Position numbers and translations under genes: made by a program. The notes beneath the pieces are model-generated. The model did no database searches, was not told the origin of the DNA, and saw only the letters and a program-made list of their open reading frames with translations. 64,000 bases of DNA from Candidatus Obscuribacterales bacterium (lineage in GTDB: Bacteria > Cyanobacteriota > Vampirovibrionia > Obscuribacterales > Obscuribacteraceae): the NCBI GenBank assembly GCA_019637435.1, contig JAHBVO010000006.1, positions 605,636 to 669,635 on the forward strand, in the 5' to 3' direction. The first letter of the stretch is position 1. Each line of letters starts with the position of its first letter. Below, in pieces: positions 16,901-25,300 of this stretch.

Positions 16901-17266
16901 CTAAAACCATGCAAGCCAATCAGGAAAGTGCACGTGATCGCTATGACTGGCAACTAGAATCAGATTATCCGAGCAGCGAACTCTGAGGAATACTTTTTGT
17001 TTTACCCATGAATAGTCCTGCACCATAACTCCGCCGACAAGTCGTTGGGCTCCTTGTTCCATGGACGCATTGTCTGGTTGGACAAGACTAGGCACTCCAA
17101 ACTCCTGTGTGGCATCGGAGATGGTTCTGTTCCTCCATGTTTGCAGAAACCTTCTGCACTCTGGGCAGTCCTTCGAATACAAAAGACTTTTACTGAAAGA
17201 CGCTAAGCAGATACCTGAGACAATAGCAAGTATCATTATTGTGATTCGCTTCGGAAATTTCTTCAT
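16901..17266 (-). CDS. Small membrane-anchored or exported hypothetical protein
   Basis: This 121-residue protein has an N-terminal hydrophobic helix (about residues 8-28, ITIMILAIVSGICLASF) that may be a signal anchor. A CPEC motif follows near residue 36. The middle has TISDATQEFGVPSLVQPD, which resembles the 'x-LGxP' helix-turn of other small exported proteins in this window, and a C-terminal beta segment (KVFLRVRCSDNLILVASHSDHVHFPD). No known family recognised. It is divergent from the next gene. Confidence 0.5.
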   Translation of the reverse strand: MKKFPKRITIMILAIVSGICLASFSKSLLYSKDCPECRRFLQTWRNRTISDATQEFGVPSLVQPDNASMEQGAQRLVGGVMVQDYSWVKQKVFLRVRCSDNLILVASHSDHVHFPDWLAWF

Positions 17267-17280
17267 AAGGTCGCAAAAAA

Positions 17281-17778
17281 ATGTGGCGAAAAGAGAGCAA
17301 AAAAATAACTCTCGTTCTGATAGTAGTCTTCATCGCAATTGGATTGTGCTTCACCCCTGGTCCATTTTACGTCATCCTCGCGCCATTGATGGGAGAATGG
17401 TCATATGGACAAATTCGGTTTTCTGTGACCAGCACACCGGACGACCGCCCCATATTTACATTTGACCAGCGGTCCCTAGAATATGAAAGACATCCATTCG
17501 CGACTTTTCTTGTGGATGATATACGTGCCACGAAGGAGGCATCGAAGGCTAAACAGAGATTTGTGTACTGCCCTGTATGGCACTTAGAACAAGACTTCGA
17601 GCATTGGAAAGTACCAGTGTATACCGTGACCTATGGAGTATGTCCTCCTGGCTTCAAGGAAGTGGTGCCGGCCGCTCCACTAGAGATCGGGAAAGTCTAT
17701 CGAGTATGTGGTTCAAACGATATCTTGCTGAAGAAAGATTTCTGCAAATACGAAATAGTGCACCTGCCGCCCAATTAA
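17281..17778 (+). CDS. Exported hypothetical protein
   Basis: This 165-residue protein starts with a basic MWRKESKK followed by a hydrophobic helix (about 9-32), either a signal peptide or a membrane anchor. The rest is soluble, with several cysteines (YCPVW, GVCPPGF, RVCGSN, DFCKYE) that could form disulfides outside the cytosol. I do not recognise a family. Its 3' end lies next to a truncated integrase frame on the same strand, so the downstream region was probably rearranged. Confidence 0.5.
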   Translation: MWRKESKKITLVLIVVFIAIGLCFTPGPFYVILAPLMGEWSYGQIRFSVTSTPDDRPIFTFDQRSLEYERHPFATFLVDDIRATKEASKAKQRFVYCPVWHLEQDFEHWKVPVYTVTYGVCPPGFKEVVPAAPLEIGKVYRVCGSNDILLKKDFCKYEIVHLPPN

Positions 17779-17794
17779 GAGAGATTTTCTCAAA

Positions 17795-18554
17795 TGTTGT
17801 GGAAAATGGCCCGCATTTATGGACCCCCTTAATCAAATCGAATCCGGTATCGCGAATATCGAAAAACAGAGCCTGGCACAAAATCCATCCACGACAAGGC
17901 ATTATTCCGGACCACAAGCTCAAAGCCTGGTATCGGGCGGTTTCTTCATTGCAGCATCAAGCGGCACGAGACTTTTTATTGTTTGTGCTGCTTACTGGAA
18001 TGCGCTTTGGTGAAACGAGACAATTGAAATGGAGTTTTGTAGATTTCGAGAATAAAATCCTGAACGTTCCTCGTGAACTTACAAAGTGTGATCGCGAGCA
18101 TCGACTGCCGCTCAGCGATTTTCTGCTAGGGCTGCTGAAGAGGCGTTATGTGTTTGCGAACAATTCCCAATGGGTCTTTCCATCGGTACGAAACAGCTAC
18201 AACTGCATCAGCTCTGGCTCCGGGCTTGTGCGCAGAGTGCGAGCAAAGAGCGGCATTAAATTCTCGATGCAAGATCTACGCCGAACGTTTCTGACGATGG
18301 GCGAGAAGTTAGAAGTGCCACCATATGTTCTGAAGCAACTGGTCAACCACAGCGTAGATGACATAACGGGGCAATACCTTGTTCTGGACATTGAACGTCT
18401 GCGACAACACATGTCATTGATCACCGACGGATTTCTCAAACTTCTTAATGTCGAGGACGGTGAAGTGATCGATTGCCACCTTCCAGGCGAATGCGACTTT
18501 GCGGAGGTTACCCAGCTTCGCATCACGTTCGAGGAGGATCTTCTCCCAGTGTAG
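17795..18554 (+). pseudogene. Truncated tyrosine recombinase (integrase) catalytic domain
   Basis: The frame encodes the catalytic half of a P4-type phage integrase. It has the first arginine in TGMRFGE, a D-L-R-R-T-F segment carrying the second arginine (the usual preceding histidine is glutamine), the histidine in QLVNH and the tyrosine nucleophile in TGQYLVLD. The N-terminal arm-binding and SAM-like core-binding domains are missing. Homology begins around SNPVSRISKNRAW and the frame upstream of that is antisense or unrelated to the family. A reading frame is open to 17577 but overlaps the preceding gene in another frame. I regard it as a remnant, though expression of a catalytic fragment cannot be excluded. 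Confidence 0.8.
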
Positions 18555-18612
18555 GCAGAAAGTGCGCTTACAAAATTTCTACAGCCTCAACCGCGATGTG
18601 CACGAACAGCTT

Positions 18613-18690
18613 CCGGCTTCACCGAATATGGTGGTACCCCGATCTACAAATCGCCTACACAGCAACGCCCATCGCAGTGGCGGTGGCGAT
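18613..18690 (+). repeat. Short sequence related to 48,174-48,262
   Basis: The stretch starting GCTTCACCGAATATGGTGG resembles the bases downstream of the giant gene (CCTTCACCGAACCTGGTGG). Further matches are a GATCT..TACAAATC.C.TACAC core and a GGTGGCG end. The two copies are diverged but clearly alike. Identity unknown; probably a scrap of the same mobile element, since this copy lies between two integrase fragments. Confidence 0.5.
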
Positions 18691-18762
18691 GTCTTAGTTC
18701 TAGAACTAATGGAAAAAATCGAGTCGCAGACGGAACTGATCGTTGGTCAAAGACAACTGCTC

Positions 18763-18886
18763 TGCTCTGGCTCGGGGCTCGTGCGCAGAGTCGGAGCAAA
18801 GAGTGGCATTAAATTCTCGGTGCACGATATATGACGAACGTTTTTGACGATGGGCGAGAAGTTTGAAGTGCCACCATATGTTCTGA
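18763..18886 (+). pseudogene. Partial duplicate of the integrase catalytic region
   Basis: This stretch repeats 18211-18336 with several changes. It reads SGSLVRR-type residues, then KSGIKFSVHDI, a stop (TGA) in place of the arginine codon, and RTFLTMGEKFEVPPYVL. It keeps the histidine that the longer copy lost. It cannot encode a recombinase. The 3' flank has no further homology. Confidence 0.85.
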
Positions 18887-19139
18887 AAAAATATTCGATC
18901 CTTTTGTCGGCGAATGGAATTATAGATACTGACGATTGTTAGCCAAGCTGTCCACGTTTAGCCAGACTGCTGAAGTAAAAGCGGTCATTGATGGAGAAAC
19001 TCCCGACTGTTAAAATTAGGGGACCTATTCAATGGACTATTAATGACTGTCATGGACGTCTCATTCACTAATTGAAGCCCGTCTATAAAATGAACTCTTC
19101 CTTTGTTTGAAAGTTATGTCGTGATCAAGGTTGGTCCAG
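18887..19139. other. Intergenic region after the integrase fragments
   Basis: No gene is supported here. The bases are probably leftover mobile-element DNA plus the promoter of the next gene; AAGG at 19127-19130 is its weak ribosome binding site. Confidence 0.4.
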
Positions 19140-19658
19140 ATGTATGTTCTTCTCTCTTCGCTGTTTCTTCTGCCGGTGCTTATCGTCATCAGCTCGCTAG
19201 GCTGTTGTGAGATGGGTCGCACATATGATTACTCTCGACCCTTTAAGGAGGGAATTTATATCGATGCGGAAGATCTGTGTAAGCTTCAGAGTATGAAGCA
19301 GGCAGCCGATGCGTGCATTTATACCAAGGATGGCAGCCGTTTTGGATTTCAGAATTCTTTTGAAAGAGAGCGAATCACTTACGACAAATCCAAGTCAGAA
19401 ATATCAAAACTACTCAAGAATAATCCGACAAAGAAATTGTTGCTAGTTACGCTTAATTGCGGAAGAACACACAAAATTTTCAATTTCCCGCCGCCGGAGG
19501 AGCCTGGAAGGAAAAAGGTTGTCTTTGCTCACTATAAGAAGCTATATCCCTTCCTTATGAAGTTTAAGTTTGAGAGGGTTATCGTCATTGTAGACGGGGA
19601 CATTGGCGGATTATATAGGACATATGTGGTTGCTGATGAACGCAGAAATTTAAAATAG
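19140..19658 (+). CDS. Putative lipoprotein or exported protein of unknown function
   Basis: This 172-residue protein starts MYVLLSSLFLLPVLIVISSLGCC, a signal sequence ending in a cysteine pair that could be a lipobox (SSLGC). The mature part has a beta-like DYSRPFKEGIYIDAEDL, a basic LLKNNPTKKLLLVTLNCG and a C-terminal FERVIVIVDGDIGGLYRTYVVADE. I do not recognise the family. The ATG at 19140 is chosen over a TTG at 19131 because it has AAGG 9 bases upstream and puts the signal sequence at the very start. Confidence 0.55.
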   Translation: MYVLLSSLFLLPVLIVISSLGCCEMGRTYDYSRPFKEGIYIDAEDLCKLQSMKQAADACIYTKDGSRFGFQNSFERERITYDKSKSEISKLLKNNPTKKLLLVTLNCGRTHKIFNFPPPEEPGRKKVVFAHYKKLYPFLMKFKFERVIVIVDGDIGGLYRTYVVADERRNLK

Positions 19659-19970
19659 TTGTGTTCCCTCCAGTCGATTGAATTTGAGAACACTGATAGC
19701 GAGTAAGCGGAGTTCGACAACAGTAAAAACTTTTGCCCGCGACATCCTGGCAGCTGAAGGGCGTATCGCATCGAAGCTAGCAGGATCTTTCCATCCTCTG
19801 TAAATTCTGGATTTATTTGGCAGAACTTTCGCAACCACCTACGGTGTCATTTTGGTATCAGAGCGTAGCAATCGATAGAGATACTGAACACGAATACTTG
19901 CCTGAGCAAACGTGAATAGGACCCTTTGCCCTTCTCCGTGTTCTAATATGTGTAGGAGTTGGAGGGGGCA
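19659..19970. other. Gene-free stretch
   Basis: About 310 bases lie between two exported-protein genes. A 62-codon minus-strand frame exists (19650-19838) but shows no recognisable feature or ribosome binding site. TGTAGGAGTTGGAGGGGG at 19951-19968 is the strong ribosome binding site of the next gene. Confidence 0.4.
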
Positions 19971-20414
19971 ATGAATAAATCGATAGAGATTACGTCAGCA
20001 ATACTTGTCGTGATTATGACGGGTGCAGGAATTTGTTGCGGAGTTTTGAATGCTCGCTCACCGGATGAAGGTGCGCTTCGGTCGATGCTTGCTAAAGACA
20101 GTACTTACTACCAGCAGACCCAACAGCCGACTACGCAGCAAGAAAAGGCAGGAACGGAGGCTCTTTTGAAGTGGCACGATGCGGCTTATCCCGAACATGG
20201 CAGGCTTGCCACTCAATTAGTATTGGGTGGAACACTCAACGGTCTTGCGGAGGAGGACGTAATAAGGTATCTGGGGAAGCCTGATGAGCGGTCGGCACAG
20301 TGCCTGAAGTATAACGTTACGGCAGACGAAGATTACTGTTATTTATGCGTAGATATCGCTGACAAGAAAGTCAAAAAGTCGTTCCTCGATGTGGCATATA
20401 TACGCTGGTGGTGA
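19971..20414 (+). CDS. Exported hypothetical protein, paralog of the 51,683-52,177 product
   Basis: This 147-residue protein begins with a signal or anchor segment (ITSAILVVIMTGAGICCGVL). A Gln/Thr-rich spacer (YYQQTQQPTTQQ) follows. The C-terminal half has LATQLVLGGTLNGLAEEDVIRYLGKPDER and ends CYLCVDIADKKVKKSFL. The protein from 51,683-52,177 has the same pattern (AGNVLEGMTKDDALKYLGESQDD ... CHLCIAVLNGRITDSIL), so they belong to one small family. The helix followed by LGxP recalls BamE/SmpA-like folds, which is only a structural guess. The ATG at 19971 has a strong GGAGGGGG site. Confidence 0.6.
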   Translation: MNKSIEITSAILVVIMTGAGICCGVLNARSPDEGALRSMLAKDSTYYQQTQQPTTQQEKAGTEALLKWHDAAYPEHGRLATQLVLGGTLNGLAEEDVIRYLGKPDERSAQCLKYNVTADEDYCYLCVDIADKKVKKSFLDVAYIRWW

Positions 20415-20767
20415 GATGCTAAGGTTCTAGGCGTTTTGTTAATATGGGACGCCGTGTCTACGAAGTTCGATTTTTTTCTTGCCGACGGGGTTTCCAATTG
20501 AATTTTGCCAGAGAGTTCCGGAAAACAAACGTTAGCGCGAGTACGATTCGGGGTGTTGACCCTTTTTGAGACGGCTTGATTCTTCCGAAACAACTGATTT
20601 GATCTAGGTTTTGATCTCGTAATTGTTCTGACATAAGGTAGTCAGCTGACGCTCGGTTTCCCACAAGGAACTATAGACTCGTGATTTTCACCACAGGCAA
20701 GCACTTTTGGATGCTTGCGGATGAAGCGTAATTGATGAAATCAGACTGTTCTTATAAGAGTGATACC
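20415..20767. other. Gene-free stretch
   Basis: About 350 bases hold no gene that I can support. A minus-strand frame at 20458-20664 has no recognised homology. The neighbouring transposase tail suggests that this is old insertion-sequence debris. Confidence 0.35.
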
Positions 20768-20910
20768 TCATTCGGTGTCATCAACTTTGCCGCCTGGAGG
20801 ATTGATCCACTCTTGAAGTGGTAAGGCAAGCGCCCGCAGCCCGCGCCGTACAAATCTCGCAGGATTGGCTTGAAACGCTCTCTTTAAGATATCTTCGCAT
20901 CCAAAGTGCA
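20768..20910 (-). pseudogene. IS3-family transposase C-terminal remnant
   Basis: Read on the minus strand, one frame without a start gives VHFGCEDILKRAFQANPARF, then a basic stretch and PLQEWINPPGG before a TGA at 20768-20770. This is the characteristic end of an IS3-type integrase-core transposase (VHYG..., ...ANPARF..., ...VWINPP). Only about 47 residues remain. It appears fused at its upstream side to the DNA just downstream of the adjacent minus-strand gene. Confidence 0.7.
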
Positions 20911-20965
20911 CCGAATATGGTGCTGCGCACCAATTCTATGTTCTGAACTTGTGCCAGCTGGAGTG

Positions 20966-21517
20966 TCACGATACCAATAATGGTCGTACAGGAATTACGG
21001 CGGAATTTTCTACTTTCAGTGGACCGGCCAGAAGATTGTACCGGTAACCTTGCTCGAGGTGTTCGAGGTTGAGACCGAAGAGTCCTGGCAGGGAAAGGCT
21101 CTCGAACTTGCTTGCCAATTCGGTGAAACGCCCGTCCTCTCGATATAACGAACAATCGCTCCCAACGAGTAAAGCACCTCGCTCGTAGAGCCAATCTATG
21201 ACGGCAGGGTCGAGTGAAAATGCTCCCGCCGCTGATCTTGTTCTGACGAGAAAGCGACGTGGCATCTCGACATCAGCTTGATAGCGAGTGCGCAGAATAG
21301 TCATCTCAGCCTCGAGTTCGGCAACGCAAGATTTGACTGCACTCAATCCGACTGAATCGGATTCGGAGGCAGGAGTAAGTACGGCGCACAGACCGAAGTA
21401 TGAAGTCAAATCAGGAGAGGGAACAAATGCAACGGTATCGGTGGCTCTCTCGAGAGTTTCCTCCCCTGAGCCCGGTTTAGACGTTGCCAGGTCCCATACG
21501 AAATCGAATCTGAACAT
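20966..21517 (-). CDS. Possible degenerate cyclase-fold protein (second of tandem pair)
   Basis: This 183-residue protein lies 6 bases after the gene at 21524-22198 and is clearly its neighbour in an operon. Its C-terminal half (VIDWLYERGALLVGSDCS, then GLNLEHLEQGYRYNLLAGPLKVENSAVIPVRPLLV) resembles the end of cyclase/kynurenine-formamidase family proteins, where a hydrophobic LVGID strand, an ENL segment and a final ALPLK...PVRA strand are found. The metal-binding HxGTHxDxPxH motif is absent. If the fold assignment is right, it is not a catalytic member. Otherwise the function is unknown. Confidence 0.45.
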   Translation of the reverse strand: MFRFDFVWDLATSKPGSGEETLERATDTVAFVPSPDLTSYFGLCAVLTPASESDSVGLSAVKSCVAELEAEMTILRTRYQADVEMPRRFLVRTRSAAGAFSLDPAVIDWLYERGALLVGSDCSLYREDGRFTELASKFESLSLPGLFGLNLEHLEQGYRYNLLAGPLKVENSAVIPVRPLLVS

Positions 21518-21523
21518 TCGTTT

Positions 21524-22198
21524 CTACTCCTCCACCAGTGCGAGCGTAGCTCGGCAAGGCAAAACGCCCTCGACATCTTTGAGCACAGGGAGGGCCGTCA
21601 AGAAATATGGTCTTTTCGGCACGACTCCCTGTAGGTCCAGATTGACCAACCATGCCACCTGATTCTCATCCAACAAAGCTTCCATGAGGCGGTTATCCGA
21701 TGCAGCAACTTGCGAAGACTCCAACCCGATTAGCTCGAGCCCGAAGGTGCTCAGATAGAGAATTGCATCGGCGCTCAGCGAGACTTGGCGCCCTCTTTCT
21801 CCACTACTTCGCAGCAGCAGCGCCGGCGGCATCATCAATTGTGCCCCGGCTGCCTGAATCTCCTCAGCCCAGGTGCTGACTAGTTTTTGCAGCATAGGAC
21901 CGGTTAGCTCATCGGCATCAGGTACCTCGAGCAAGACAGTCAATCCGAAGTATTCTCGCAAGTAGAGCGAAGCACAGTCAGGACTCTTCTCAGCCTCGAC
22001 CACTTCATCGGGCTCCAATCCATGACCTTCTTTTCGAGAAAGTCGCTTGTAAGTGGTGACCGTACAGGGATACGGCGCAACTAGCTCGGATGGTTTCAAC
22101 TGAAGCGAAACAGGAAGCGTCAGGTCGATAATCTGCGAAAAGTCAATCCGCATCGGATGTCGTTGCACTCCGCATAACACAGACTCCAAGCCTATCAC
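21524..22198 (-). CDS. Possible degenerate cyclase-fold protein (first of tandem pair)
   Basis: This 224-residue protein starts MIGLESVLCGVQRHPMRIDFSQIIDLTLPVS. The IIDLTLPVS segment is typical of the beginning of cyclase-family (PF04199, kynurenine formamidase-like) proteins. Later parts fit the same fold: LYLSTFGLELIGLESSQV and LVNLDLQGVVPKRPYFLTALPVLKDVEGVLPCRATLALV. The histidine/aspartate metal motif of the enzymes is missing, so it may be a binding or regulatory paralog. An alternative start is the methionine at PMRIDFSQ, 15 codons in. Confidence in the family is modest. Confidence 0.45.
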   Translation of the reverse strand: MIGLESVLCGVQRHPMRIDFSQIIDLTLPVSLQLKPSELVAPYPCTVTTYKRLSRKEGHGLEPDEVVEAEKSPDCASLYLREYFGLTVLLEVPDADELTGPMLQKLVSTWAEEIQAAGAQLMMPPALLLRSSGERGRQVSLSADAILYLSTFGLELIGLESSQVAASDNRLMEALLDENQVAWLVNLDLQGVVPKRPYFLTALPVLKDVEGVLPCRATLALVEE

Positions 22199-22264
22199 AG
22201 TCTGGGCTGGTTTCTAGAACTCGAAAAAGCTATCAGACGAGGTCCCGGAAATCGGAGAGCCGAT

Positions 22265-22281
22265 ATCCTGTCTGACAGGAT
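22265..22281. promoter_or_regulatory. Perfect dyad upstream of the giant gene
   Basis: ATCCTGTC-T-GACAGGAT is a perfect 8-bp inverted repeat with a single central base, about 110 bases ahead of the giant reading frame. It could be an operator. It could also end the minus-strand transcript from the left, but no T-run follows on either side. No function is shown. Confidence 0.4.
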
Positions 22282-22375
22282 TTAATGTGTCCGGAACTTT
22301 TTATCTTTGCTTGTGATACTGAGAATACGACAAACTATTAAACGCGCGAAACCTGACCCCTCGCGACTTTGAATT

Positions 22376-25300
22376 TTGAAGCTCATCTTCAAAAGCTCTC
22401 GATACGCTCTACAGACCATATTTAAACTGAAGTGTATATGTTTACTATGGGAACAACAAACTCGGCTACGTTGTGTTGGTTGTCTAAAAACTTTGTCAGA
22501 GAATCGCAAACAACCCATAGACCAGACCTCGGATAACGATAACGAGGATGACTCCAGCGTCGACGAGGCGCTGTCAGCTTCTGCAGAAAGAGATCATGAG
22601 CCTGCCAGCTCGACGACTAGCGACAAGAGCGACAGAGCAACCGACGCTTCCGAAGATACACAAGATACCCAAGAGTCCCAACAAGAGACCCAAGAAGACG
22701 CCCTCGACAGCACCAATGAGTCTAGCGAAGGTGGAGATGTTATCAGTGAAGGACTGCGCGAGGAGCAGAAAGCCAACCTGGCAGAAGCGAAGCAACTTCT
22801 AGAGACCCATGGTCTTAAGTTGAGAAAGGAAGACGTCCCGGATATCGCGATAGAGAACGGTCATGGTTTTACTCGAAAGTCTCACCAACACGAACAGTTT
22901 GGCAAAGTTTCCAGAACGACTCTCGATGACGGAACACTCGAAACAGCCTTTGAGAGACATCCGGATTTTCGCGCCCTTTCGTTCAAACCTGGTGAGGCGC
23001 CGACAGCCAGTTTAAGACAAGATCTGGCAGATTTCCCTGAAACAAGAGCGGCTCTGGAAGTCGGAGAGCCGACAACCTTCAAACCCGGCGCCCCCAGCAA
23101 CAGCAAAGAACTCGAGGAGTTCTTTCAGAAGCATCCCGAGTACAAATCACTGACACTGACAAGAGGGAACAACGCCAGCGCAGACCTTCCACCTGCGGCA
23201 GAGTTGGATAGAGGATTCACAGGTCCTGCCATCATGGGCGGTACTGACGCCAACGGTCAGAAGTGGCTGCTACTGGCCAATGGGGCTGCGGAAAAGTTCA
23301 TACAGGGCTCGGAAAAGGGCGAGCAAAGTATCGTGCTCTTTCATCCCGAAGATCCAGAAGGGCGCATGGCACAGGTCCGGTACCAGGATCATGCCGAGAC
23401 CTTCTATTCGAACGGTCGAAAAGTAAAGTCCTCCGATTACAAATCGACCGGCGAAGAGGCGGCTCCAGTGGTATCGGACACCCGGGATCCAGCAGGTCAG
23501 GTAGCTCCAGGAGGAGGAGACGAGGGAGTAGTGGCAACTCCGCTAGCCACGCCTGTTGTCACCGAAAGCGATACCACACAGAAAGAAACAGTTCCACCGG
23601 CAGACGGACAGACACAGCTACCTGAGCTTGAGGAAGTCTCCGCTGAGATCCCAGAAGAAGCTGCCGTCGAAGTTCAACCCGAGATCGGAAAACCAGTCAT
23701 TAGCGACGGCGCCGATACACAGAGACCTGATTCCGACGGCAACGAGAACTATAGCTCCGGAGCCGAAGGTAGCGACAGCAACGGTACCTTCATCACAGAA
23801 CGGTTCCAGGGTCCCGAAGACACGGGTTCAGCATTCGACAACTCCGTCGCCGAGGGTAACAAATTCCAGCAAGAACAGCAGCGACTAATCGAGCAAGAGA
23901 AAGAAAAATTTCTGGATCTTCACGCGTCGGGCGAGGAGAGACAAGAAGCCATCGCCGCACTGGAAACGCTTCTGACGAGCCAGTCGGACGAGAACCGCAC
24001 TGCCATGCAGAAAACGATAGACTTCTACAAAACAGCCGATGCTGTTCTGAGTCTCGAAAAAGCTACTGCGGGACACAGGTTCGAAACAGTAAGACCTCAA
24101 CTGCTGAGTCCATCCACATCCGACAGCGCCATCGTCGCGATGTCCAATATAGCCAACGGCAGCAACGGAGATCAGCAAGAGGCTGCAAGAGCAAGAGAGA
24201 TGCTCATGGACTTCGCCAAAAGAAATCCGGCGACCGCCGACAAAGTCATCGATGCACTTCTGGCATCGAGAACGGAAGGCGACAAATTCGGATCGCTTAC
24301 TCTGGCTACGGAGATTGCAGCCGAGACCGGGAGGTCGACTACAACTCTCAAAACTGCGCTCTACGATGGCTTGAAGAGCGAGTCCGCTTCCGAGAAAAAT
24401 AGCGCCTTCTTAAACATGGTCAGACTTTCCGGTAGCTGGTCGAAAGAAGATGCTCAAGCAGTTGCCTCCTCACTGACCCCGGGAGAGGCTAGAGAAATTC
24501 TTGCTGTAGCACCGGATACGATTAGTGCCCATCGTGATGCCATGGCGCCGATCCTTGCCGAGAAGTTGGGCAGTGAATGGTCCGTATCAGACGCGGGACG
24601 CGTTGCTGCTCTGCTTTCGGAAGACGTAATTCAGGTCATAGATAGAGCTTCGCCCTCGGCAATCGACCGCGTCGCTGACCATATCCACAACAATCTGGTA
24701 GCCAACCGCACTCCGGCAGATCTGGAAGTGGGAGCGAAGCAGGCGCTGGAGAGACTGAGTGCGCTCAAGACACAGGACTCGCCGGATGAGCGTGAAGTGG
24801 AAGTTCTTGCAGCCGCGGTTCAAAGATATACGGACGCAGTGGCTGACCAGGCGAGGGGAAGGGTCAACGACACCACGAAAGCGAAAGCGGCCAACGAAGC
24901 GCTGGAGCGCCTTGGACTGCAAAGCGATACCGGCCGCGAATTCGTCATAGACAGTATCGTCGCACACCAACCGCCTCGCAGCAAACAATTCGACACGTTA
25001 GGAACGCTAGGCAAACTCATTGCCGCTTCCGACAATGTACCATCAAAATCCAGAGAACTCTATGCTAGCGTCCTGGCTGATGGCAACCCGATACAACAGA
25101 GAGCTGCTATGGACAGCATGAAGTTGTTTGCAGACAAGTGGACATCCGAAGATGCAGAGATTCTGAGAGACAACCTTTCTTTCGAAGCGATCCACAGGCT
25201 CGTCTTGACGAAGCCGGACGTCATGGACAAACAGATTGGCGATACGACTTTGAGAAAGTTCCTTGTAGAGGGACTCAAGGAGAAAGTGTCCAGCCCCGAT

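Noticed and set aside
17577..17794. Extended N terminus of the integrase frame
   Set aside because: This part overlaps the 3' end of a better-supported exported-protein gene in another frame and shows no integrase similarity.
20781..21194. 137-codon minus-strand frame
   Set aside because: It overlaps the transposase remnant and the cyclase-like gene in the wrong frame; the alternative frame gives the IS3 signature.
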